From positions 1 to 7,490 of the forward strand of contig JAJYGK010000194.1 of NCBI GenBank assembly GCA_021790715.1: a stretch of 7,490 bases of DNA, read 5' to 3'. Made by a program: the position numbers and the translations under genes. This document shows positions 1 through 4,340 of this stretch, piece by piece; positions within the stretch are counted from its first letter, which is position 1; each line of letters opens with the position of its first letter. The notes beneath the pieces are model-generated. The model did no database searches. It saw only the letters and a program-made list of their open reading frames with translations, and was not told the origin of the DNA. This DNA comes from Chloroflexota bacterium. Its GTDB lineage: Bacteria; Chloroflexota; Limnocylindria; Limnocylindrales; CSP1-4.

Positions 1-114
1 CGCCGACTGCCATGTGCCGTGATACGTGGACGCCGCACCTGCCGCCCCGGCAGACGAGGGCAGCAGCGCGAGCAACAGAACCGCCGCCACGATGGCTCCC
101 AACCGGGCACGCAT
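1..114 (-). CDS. N-terminus of an exported protein of unknown function (partial, runs off left edge)
   Basis: Reading the minus strand from the ATG at 114..112 gives 38 open codons to the window edge. The product begins MRARLGAIVAAVLLLALLP, a textbook Sec signal peptide: basic n-region (R2, R4), hydrophobic core at about residues 5-18, then a small-residue stretch (SSAGAAGAAS, 20-29) that would suit signal peptidase I cleavage around residues 24-28. The visible mature part reads STYHGTWQSA, which I do not recognise. The start is supported by AGGGGGG (124-130) nine bases upstream; the in-frame GTG at 120..118 lies only three bases from that site and is less likely. There is no lipobox cysteine. 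The gene is transcribed divergently from the glutamate dehydrogenase gene. The signal peptide is seen directly; secretion or periplasmic location is inferred, and the function is unknown because nearly all of the protein is outside the window. Confidence 0.75.
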   Translation of the reverse strand, partial: MRARLGAIVAAVLLLALLPSSAGAAGAASTYHGTWQSA

Positions 115-123
115 GCTCACACC

Positions 124-130
124 CCCCTGG
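124..130 (-). promoter_or_regulatory. Ribosome binding site of the exported-protein gene
   Basis: On the minus strand AGGGGGG precedes the ATG at 114 by nine bases. It is purine-rich and close to the anti-Shine-Dalgarno complement, and it decides between the ATG at 114 and the GTG at 120, which would be too close. Confidence 0.5.
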
Positions 131-389
131 ACGCGTTACCGGACCCGAGCGCCGCGCCGCCGAACCGGCCCGGCCCCAGCACTGGCCCGGAATCGCGACG
201 AGGCTCCCATCGCCCCGTTCCCTGAGCGTTCCGCGCGGCCGATCAATGCGTACCTCCGGCCGGCTGCGGGCGGCCGACGGCGTTCTGCGGGATGCGTATG
301 CCGACTGACCCCAACGAGGAGGCGTTGCAGCGCCCGGCGGCCCCCCCTTCAGCATGCCGTCCGGCTCTTCGGCTTCCGTCCGCCCGGCG

Positions 390-395
390 TATAGT
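390..395 (+). promoter_or_regulatory. Candidate -10 element upstream of gdhA
   Basis: TATAGT is a near-consensus -10 hexamer standing out in sequence with almost no other A/T runs. Transcription would begin near 402, giving a 5' leader of roughly 110 bases before the ATG at 514. No convincing TTGACA-like -35 box is visible 16-18 bases upstream (CTTCGG at 367-372 is the best placed). The long leader has no obvious riboswitch fold. Confidence 0.45.
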
Positions 396-497
396 CGCCG
401 CCGAGACGACCGTGCGACCACGCACCGGCGCCGGAGCTGGGCCACGCCCGGCGCGGCGGGCCGGGCGAGTCCGAGTCCTGTCGCAGGCGTCATTCAC

Positions 498-502
498 GGA
501 GG
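498..502 (+). promoter_or_regulatory. Ribosome binding site of gdhA
   Basis: GGAGG lies 11 bases before the ATG at 514. It supports this internal start over the upstream in-frame codons at 292 (ATG) and 412 (GTG), which have no comparable site. Confidence 0.6.
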
Positions 503-513
503 ACGTGCGCCAG

Positions 514-1776
514 ATGGCGACCGAGCAGATCGGCGCGATCAACGCCTGGGCCGTTGCCCAGCAGCAGTTCGACCTCGCCGCCGAGAAGCTGAACCTCGAT
601 CCCGGGCTCCGCGGAGTGCTCCGCGAGCCCCGCCGCGAACTCACCGTCCACTTCCCGGTGAAGATGGACGACGGGACCGTTCGCGTCTTCACCGGCTACC
701 GCGTGCAGCACAACCTGTCGCGCGGCCCCGCCAAGGGTGGCATCCGCTACCACCAGGACGTCAGCCTCGACGAGGTCAAGGCCCTCGCGATGTGGATGAC
801 CTGGAAGTGCGCGGTCGTCGGCATCCCGTACGGCGGCGGCAAGGGCGGCGTCATCGTCGACCCGAAGAAGCTCAGCCGGCGCGAGCTGGAAGGCCTGACC
901 CGGCGCTTCGCGACCGAGATCAGCATCATCATCGGCCCCGAGCGCGACATCCCGGCGCCGGACGTCAACACGAACGCCCAGACGATGTCCTGGATCATGG
1001 ACACGTACTCGATGCACGTCGGGTACACCGTCCCGGCCGTCGTCACCGGCAAGCCGATCTCGCTCGGCGGCTCCGAGGGCCGCAACGAGGCGACCGCGCG
1101 CGGCGCCGTGTACTGCATCGTCGAGGCGGCGAACCACCTGAAGCTCGATCTCAAGGGCGCCAAGGTCGTCGTCCAGGGCTTCGGCAACGCCGGCTCGATC
1201 GCGGCGCAGCTCATGACCGCCGAGGGCTCGACGATCATCGCCGTCTCCGACTCGCAGGGCGGCATCCGCAACGACGCCGGCCTCGACGTCGAGCGCGTCA
1301 TCAAGTGGAAGCAGGAGCACGGCACCGTGGTCGGCTTCCCGGGCTCGACCGCCGTCTCCAACAAGGACATCCTCGAGATCCCGTGCGATGTCCTGATCCC
1401 GGCCGCCCTGGAGAACCAGATCACCGGCCAGAACGCCGGCCGGATCCAGGCGAAGATCGTCGCCGAGGCGGCGAACGGCCCGACGACGCCCGAGGCGGAC
1501 GCGACGCTCTACGAGCGCGGCGTCTTCCTCATCCCGGACATCCTCTGCAACGCCGGCGGCGTGACCGTCAGCTACTTCGAGTGGGTGCAGGACCTGAACC
1601 GCGACCACTGGTCCGAGGCCCAGGTCAACGCCAAGCTCAAGGAGATCATGACCAGGGCCTTCGGCGAGACGCTCGCGCTCTCGCTGCGGCACGAGGTCAA
1701 CATGCGGACGGGTGCCTACCTGCTCGCCGTCGACCGCGTCGCCCAGGCGACTGCGATGCGGGGCCTGTACCCCTGA
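514..1776 (+). CDS. gdhA: Glutamate dehydrogenase (Glu/Leu/Phe/Val dehydrogenase family)
   Basis: A 420-residue protein that interconverts glutamate and 2-oxoglutarate plus ammonia with a nicotinamide cofactor in the cytoplasm, linking nitrogen assimilation or amino-acid breakdown to the TCA cycle. The N-terminal substrate domain shows the GPAKGGIR loop (K74), TWKCAV (K98) and GGGKGG with the catalytic lysine K110, then PAPDVNTN with the catalytic aspartate D150. The cofactor domain has the Rossmann loop GFGNAG (222-227) and an acidic D246 after the second strand (AVSDSQG), which in this family favours NAD over NADP. NGPTTPEAD (321-329) and NAGGVTVSYFEW (346-357) complete the family signature. 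Length matches the ~420-residue hexameric class. The start at 514 was chosen because it has a GGAGG site and matches the usual N-terminus; the open frame extends back to 292 but encodes Arg/Pro-rich sequence. Odd point: GRNEATARG has Ala195 where EATGRG is usual. A terminator follows 26 bases after the stop, so it is probably monocistronic. Confidence 0.95.
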   Translation: MATEQIGAINAWAVAQQQFDLAAEKLNLDPGLRGVLREPRRELTVHFPVKMDDGTVRVFTGYRVQHNLSRGPAKGGIRYHQDVSLDEVKALAMWMTWKCAVVGIPYGGGKGGVIVDPKKLSRRELEGLTRRFATEISIIIGPERDIPAPDVNTNAQTMSWIMDTYSMHVGYTVPAVVTGKPISLGGSEGRNEATARGAVYCIVEAANHLKLDLKGAKVVVQGFGNAGSIAAQLMTAEGSTIIAVSDSQGGIRNDAGLDVERVIKWKQEHGTVVGFPGSTAVSNKDILEIPCDVLIPAALENQITGQNAGRIQAKIVAEAANGPTTPEADATLYERGVFLIPDILCNAGGVTVSYFEWVQDLNRDHWSEAQVNAKLKEIMTRAFGETLALSLRHEVNMRTGAYLLAVDRVAQATAMRGLYP

Positions 1777-1802
1777 TCGACTGACCACCCTCGCGAACCC
1801 GC

Positions 1803-1833
1803 GAACCGCCGCCGGGCACTCCGGCGGCGGTTC
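1803..1833 (+). terminator. Intrinsic-type terminator hairpin after gdhA
   Basis: A perfect 13-bp stem (1803-1815 pairing with 1821-1833) closes a 5-base loop, GCACT. It starts 26 bases after the gdhA stop codon. The following sequence (CGTTCTCG) has only a weak T-run, so it may work with Rho or as an RNA 3'-end stabiliser, as is common in very GC-rich genomes. It separates gdhA from the downstream unit. Confidence 0.75.
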
Positions 1834-1850
1834 CGTTCTCGCGGCCCCGC

Positions 1851-1866
1851 GGAGGACGCGTCTTCC
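1851..1866. repeat. 16-bp near-perfect palindrome
   Basis: GGAGGACGCGTCTTCC is self-complementary except for one central-arm G:T pair (1854/1863). Its right half ends in GTCTTCC, the same string that forms the core of the tandem repeats at 1950-2037. It could be an operator or part of the repeat family; no function can be assigned. Confidence 0.5.
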
Positions 1867-1923
1867 GGATGCCTGCTGACGCGGTGTTCCGTTCCGGCCG
1901 CCCCGGCAGGTCCGGTCTGGTCG

Positions 1924-1957
1924 GCCGCCGGCCGGAGGAGGCGCTCCGGCCGCCGGC
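1924..1957. repeat. Long GC-rich hairpin abutting the 28-bp repeats
   Basis: Positions 1924-1937 pair with 1944-1957 in a 14-bp stem with a single C:C mismatch (1928/1953) and a 6-base loop GAGGCG. The right arm overlaps the first unit of the tandem repeat. No T-run follows in either direction, so it is not a classic terminator. Confidence 0.6.
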
Positions 1958-2037
1958 AGGTAGGCGAGTCTTCCGTCTGCCCGCCAGGCAGGCGAGTCTT
2001 CCATCGGCCCGCCAGGCAGGCGAGTCTTCCGTTCGGC
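1950..2037. repeat. Three tandem copies of a ~28-bp repeat
   Basis: Units begin near 1950, 1981 and 2009. The shared core GGCGAGTCTTCC recurs with an exact 28-base period (GTCTTCC at 1968, 1996 and 2024), preceded by CCGCCAGGCA in units 2 and 3 and by a 3-base-longer variant in unit 1. There are no spacers, so this is not a CRISPR array. Possible roles are a protein-binding array or simple slipped-strand expansion. Confidence 0.8.
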
Positions 2038-2150
2038 CGCCGACGCGTTGCCCGCGACGGTGCAGTGGCAGTCACCGCCGGGCGCCGTCGAGTCGGTTGT
2101 GCACCATGGACGGTGGTGGTAACCGCGGATCCGCCGCCAGGCGATGTTGT

Positions 2151-2170
2151 CCACCACCCGCAGCGGTGGT
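2151..2170. repeat. Dyad ACCACC/GGTGGT, first copy of a repeated 16-mer
   Basis: ACCACC (2153-2158) and GGTGGT (2165-2170) flank CGCAGC. The 16 bases from 2152 match those at 2329-2344 at 15 positions. A further GGTGGTGG at 2112-2119 is complementary to CCACCACC at 2151-2158, so alternative pairings are possible. Confidence 0.45.
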
Positions 2171-2328
2171 ACGCGCGCCGGAGGATCGCCGACCCCCGGG
2201 GCCGCGGGCTCGTTCGTGCCCTGGGCTGCGCCGGCCCGCTGGAGCACGCACGATCTCGGCCGTGTCGGCCGGGCTTCACGCCAAAGACGAGCTGATCAGG
2301 CGCCGAAGACCGACCGCGACGTGCGTAA

Positions 2329-2349
2329 CACCGCCCGCAGCGGTAACCG
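2329..2349. repeat. Second copy of the CACC[A/G]CCCGCAGCGGT element with CGGTAACCG dyad
   Basis: CACCGCCCGCAGCGGT (2329-2344) repeats the element at 2152-2167 with one change. It runs into CGGTAACCG (2341-2349), an odd-length dyad whose GGTAACCG part is also found at 2118-2125. The two regions therefore share both elements in different order. Confidence 0.45.
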
Positions 2350-2354
2350 ACACA

Positions 2355-2458
2355 GCCGCCCCGCGAACCACCCCCGGCGCCGGGCGTTCGGCGAACCACT
2401 GGGGCCGCCCCGCGAACCGCCCCCCGGCGCCGGGCGTTCGGCGAACCATCCCCGGCGC
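2355..2458. repeat. Duplicated ~50-bp repeat with internal palindromes, plus a partial third copy
   Basis: Units at 2355-2398 and 2404-2448 are identical apart from one base change and one inserted base, with a 49-50 base period. Each contains the perfect 12-bp palindrome CCCGGCGCCGGG (2373-2384, 2423-2434) and the dyad GTTCG-G-CGAAC (2386-2396, 2436-2446). CGAAC upstream of the palindrome can also pair with GTTCG after it. A truncated third copy (GCGAACCATCCCCGGCGCC) begins at 2441. The array ends about 55 bases before the start of the 203-residue protein gene, a position suited to transcriptional control. Confidence 0.8.
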
Positions 2459-2500
2459 CTCGTCCCCCGCACCACTCCCGGCCGCGCCCCCGGCGGGTGC

Positions 2501-2506
2501 TACCAT
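2501..2506 (+). promoter_or_regulatory. Candidate -10 box for a leaderless transcript
   Basis: TACCAT fits the TANNNT pattern of -10 boxes and ends seven bases before the ATG at 2514, so transcription would begin at or next to the start codon itself. No Shine-Dalgarno sequence lies in the intervening GCGGGTGCTACCATCCGCGC, which agrees with leaderless translation. No clear -35 box is visible. Confidence 0.5.
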
Positions 2507-2513
2507 CCGCGCG

Positions 2514-3125
2514 ATGCTCGACCACGAAGAGAAGTTCCTGTTCAAGGAGGAGATCCTCCACCTGTCCAACGCGCTCGCCGAGCCCGGTGCGCTCGACAAC
2601 GTGGAGGACCTGCTCACCGACGTCATCACCAGCCCGCGGTTCGACTCGGAGGTGTTCACCCTGGAGCGCTCGCTCCAGGTGATGCTCGGGCCGCGTGCCG
2701 GGACGACACTCGTCGGCCTGCTGACCGTTTCGCCCGAGGTGTTCGACGAGGTCGCCGAGGTGCGCATCCCGGCCGAGGTCCAGGAGCGCCTGGTGGCGTG
2801 GCGCGCGCGGTTCGGCCTCGCGATCGACAACGCGCTCAACTTCCTGAACAACCCCGACGGGATCCAGGGGCACAACTTCAGCACCCAGATCGTGCACGTG
2901 GACGACCGGCGGGTGCTGCAGGGGCGCCTGACGCTCGTGCGCTACAACAACGAGCCCCAGTTCTTCGTCGCGGACGCGAGCGTGCTGTACAGCCTCATCG
3001 CGGACGTGCTCGAGCGGCTCGGTCCGCACAGCGAGGTCGACACCGTCGACGCGGAGACGGTCACGCGGCTCAGGGACGCGATCGCGCTCGTCGAGCGGCG
3101 CACCGTCCCGCGCGAACGAGCCTGA
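2514..3125 (+). CDS. Unrecognised 203-residue cytoplasmic protein, first gene of a two-gene unit
   Basis: I do not recognise this family. The protein starts MLDHEEKFLFKEEILHLSNA and is acidic, with no signal peptide or membrane segment. Residues 1-60 and 86-112 look helical; 122-152 (STQIVHVD, GRLTLVRY, PQFFVADA) looks like three beta strands, followed by a helix (157-170) and a second, charged helix at about 180-197. It contains no cysteine and no obvious catalytic motif or nucleotide-binding loop. The ATG at 2514 was chosen because the protein becomes sensible there and a TACCAT box sits at leaderless distance; the frame is open back to 1869, but that part is Arg/Pro-rich and repeat-derived. 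Its TGA stop overlaps the proposed CTG start of the next gene (CTGA, 3122-3125), implying translational coupling and probably a shared process or complex with the P-loop/DRTGG protein. Mixed alpha/beta secondary structure is my estimate by eye. Confidence 0.85.
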   Translation: MLDHEEKFLFKEEILHLSNALAEPGALDNVEDLLTDVITSPRFDSEVFTLERSLQVMLGPRAGTTLVGLLTVSPEVFDEVAEVRIPAEVQERLVAWRARFGLAIDNALNFLNNPDGIQGHNFSTQIVHVDDRRVLQGRLTLVRYNNEPQFFVADASVLYSLIADVLERLGPHSEVDTVDAETVTRLRDAIALVERRTVPRERA

Positions 3126-4315
3126 GCGGGTCGCCCGGCGGACGAGGCGTCCGCCGCATCTACCTCGCCGCCACGGGCATGAACCGTGGTAAGACCACGA
3201 CCTCCATCGGGCTGCTCGCGGCGCTCATCGGGCGCGGGCTCGCCACGGGCTTCACCAAGCCGGTCGGGCAGCGCTACGCGCTGGTCGACGGCATCCCGGC
3301 CGACGAGGACGCGATCCTGGTCCGGGCCGTCTACGGGATGCCCGACTCGCTCTCCGTCATGAGCCCCGTGCACATCCCCCGCGGGTTCACCCGGGCGTAC
3401 ATCCAGGGTGGGGTGGTGGAGGACCTCGGGGCGCGGATCCGCGCGGCGTTCGAGAGCGTCGCCGAGGGCCGCGACGTCGTGCTGGTCGAGGGGACCGGCC
3501 ATGCCGGCGTCGGCGCCGTGATCGGGCTCTCCAACGCGGAGGTCGCCCGGATGCTCTCGGCGCCGGCCGTCATCGTGAGCGAGGGCGGCGTCGGGCGCCC
3601 GATCGACGAGATCGTCCTCAACCGGGCCCTGTTCGCCCGCCACGGCGTCGAGGTGGTCGGGGCGATCGTGAACAAGGTCGACGTCGAGGCGCAGCCGTCC
3701 CTGCCGTCGGTGCTGGAGGCCGGCCTGGCGCGACACGGGATCCCGCTGCTCGGCGTCCTGCCGTACCGGCCGCTCCTGTCCAACCCGACGCTCTCGATGC
3801 TCTGCGAGCAGTTGAAGGGCGAGGTGCTGCACCGGGGACCGGACCTGGACCGGCCGATCGAGCGCGTCGAGATCGGCGCGATGCAGGCGGGGCACCTGCT
3901 GGACCGGCTCGGGCCGGGGAGCCTGCTGATCCTGCCGGGCGACCGCGAGGACCTCGTGCAGGCGATCGTGACGGTGACGCTCATGGGACGCCCGTCCGGC
4001 CGGCGCGCCGACGTGGCCGCGTCGGCACGGGGGACCGCCGGCTCGCGCGCGCACGGCGACCGCCACCCGGGCGTGGGCGGCCTCGTGCTGACCGGCGACC
4101 ACGAGCCCGCACCGCGCATCGTGGCGGCGATCCGCTCGGCCGACGTGTTCGCCATGCGGGTGGCCGAGGACACCTACCGCGTCGCGTCGGAGGTGCACGA
4201 CCTGCTGGTCAAGACGCACCCGGAGGACCGCGACAAGATCGCCCTGATCCAGTCGCTGGTCGCCGACCACCTGGACGTCGACCGCATCCTGGCGCTGGCC
4301 ACTCGCGCGGCCTGA
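3122..4315 (+). CDS. P-loop (BioD/Pta-N-like) and DRTGG domain protein, phosphotransacetylase-family regulator-like
   Basis: A 397-residue cytoplasmic protein (numbered from the CTG at 3122). Residues 11-235 form a dethiobiotin-synthetase-like P-loop NTPase: strand RRIYLAAT, Walker A GMNRGKTT (19-26, K24), KPVGQRY (46-52), VVLVEGTGHAGVGAVIGL (119-136, Walker B region) and the switch-like IVNKVDVE (182-189). Residues 248-395 are a DRTGG domain with LPGDREDLVQAI (271-282), GLVLTGDHEP (320-329) and EDTYRVASEVHDLL (349-362). This order matches the N-terminal half of long Pta enzymes, but the catalytic phosphate acetyltransferase domain is absent, so acetyl-CoA/acetyl-phosphate conversion is not expected. 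The role is unknown; nucleotide-dependent regulation is plausible. The start is uncertain: the first ATG (3179) would remove the strand leading into Walker A, and no ATG, GTG or TTG lies between, leaving CTG 3122 or another rare codon. A 30-residue linker (290-319) interrupts the DRTGG domain. The gene follows and overlaps the 203-residue gene. Confidence 0.85.
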   Translation: MSGSPGGRGVRRIYLAATGMNRGKTTTSIGLLAALIGRGLATGFTKPVGQRYALVDGIPADEDAILVRAVYGMPDSLSVMSPVHIPRGFTRAYIQGGVVEDLGARIRAAFESVAEGRDVVLVEGTGHAGVGAVIGLSNAEVARMLSAPAVIVSEGGVGRPIDEIVLNRALFARHGVEVVGAIVNKVDVEAQPSLPSVLEAGLARHGIPLLGVLPYRPLLSNPTLSMLCEQLKGEVLHRGPDLDRPIERVEIGAMQAGHLLDRLGPGSLLILPGDREDLVQAIVTVTLMGRPSGRRADVAASARGTAGSRAHGDRHPGVGGLVLTGDHEPAPRIVAAIRSADVFAMRVAEDTYRVASEVHDLLVKTHPEDRDKIALIQSLVADHLDVDRILALATRAA

Positions 4316-4321
4316 GCCGCG
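4306..4321. terminator. Short GC hairpin across the stop codon at the convergent junction (weak terminator candidate)
   Basis: CGCGGC (4306-4311) and GCCGCG (4316-4321) form a 6-bp stem with the loop CTGA, which includes the TGA stop of the DRTGG gene. Only 25 bases separate this stop from the panC stop on the other strand. There is no T-run, so function as a terminator is only a possibility. Confidence 0.25.
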
Positions 4322-4340
4322 GCGCCGACGCCCGGGTCCC

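Larger units (their letters stand above)
115..513. other. Divergent intergenic region between exported-protein gene and gdhA
   Basis: About 400 bases separate the two divergent starts. The region holds the ribosome binding site of the leftward gene, a possible ECF-sigma-type promoter pointing left (195-221), a TATAGT -10 box pointing right (390-395) and the ribosome binding site of gdhA. The rest is GC-rich sequence with short palindromes such as CCGGCCGG (256-263). Several overlapping open frames exist, but their products are runs of Arg, Pro and Ala, as expected from GC-rich non-coding DNA. I see no additional gene. Confidence 0.6.
1777..2513. other. Long structured non-coding region between gdhA and the 203-residue protein gene
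   Basis: No gene is supported in these 737 bases. Frames stay open through it because of the base composition (one is continuous with the 203-residue gene from 1869, another with the following gene from 2144), but the products are Arg/Pro/Ala-rich and have no family character. The region instead contains the gdhA terminator, a 16-bp near-palindrome, a long hairpin, a triple 28-bp tandem repeat, a pair of CACC dyads, a duplicated 50-bp repeat and the -10 box of the next gene, each listed separately. The heptamer GCGAACC occurs six times on the plus strand here (1793, 1801, 2363, 2391, 2412, 2441). Confidence 0.7.

Noticed and set aside
292..513. N-terminal extension of glutamate dehydrogenase to an ATG at 292 or a GTG at 412
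   Set aside because: The extension is Arg/Pro/Ala-rich without family similarity, the TATAGT box at 390 lies inside it, and the ATG at 514 has GGAGG and gives the normal 420-residue length.
396..513. Riboswitch in the gdhA leader
   Set aside because: About 110 bases of leader exist, but I see no glutamine, glycine or other known riboswitch core motif.
1950..2037. CRISPR array
   Set aside because: The 28-bp units abut without unique spacers and no cas gene is present.
490..2247. 585-codon open frame on the minus strand opposite gdhA
   Set aside because: It mirrors the codon structure of gdhA (Asp/Arg/Val/Leu-rich product) and runs through the non-coding repeats; no recognisable motif.
1869..2513. 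In-frame upstream extension of the 203-residue protein (to 418 residues)
   Set aside because: The extension is built from the tandem repeats and low-complexity Arg/Pro/Ala, and its product has no folded-protein character.
1716..3029. 437-codon open frame on the minus strand across the intergenic region and the 203-residue gene
   Set aside because: Antisense shadow with Arg/Gly-rich filler and repeat-derived segments.
2144..3121. In-frame upstream extension of the DRTGG protein (to 723 residues)
   Set aside because: This would read the 203-residue gene out of frame and yields Arg/Ala-rich sequence; known relatives begin just before the P-loop.
4316..4340. Small gene or strong bidirectional terminator between the convergent genes
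   Set aside because: Only 25 bases are available and the sole hairpin is 6 bp long without T-runs.
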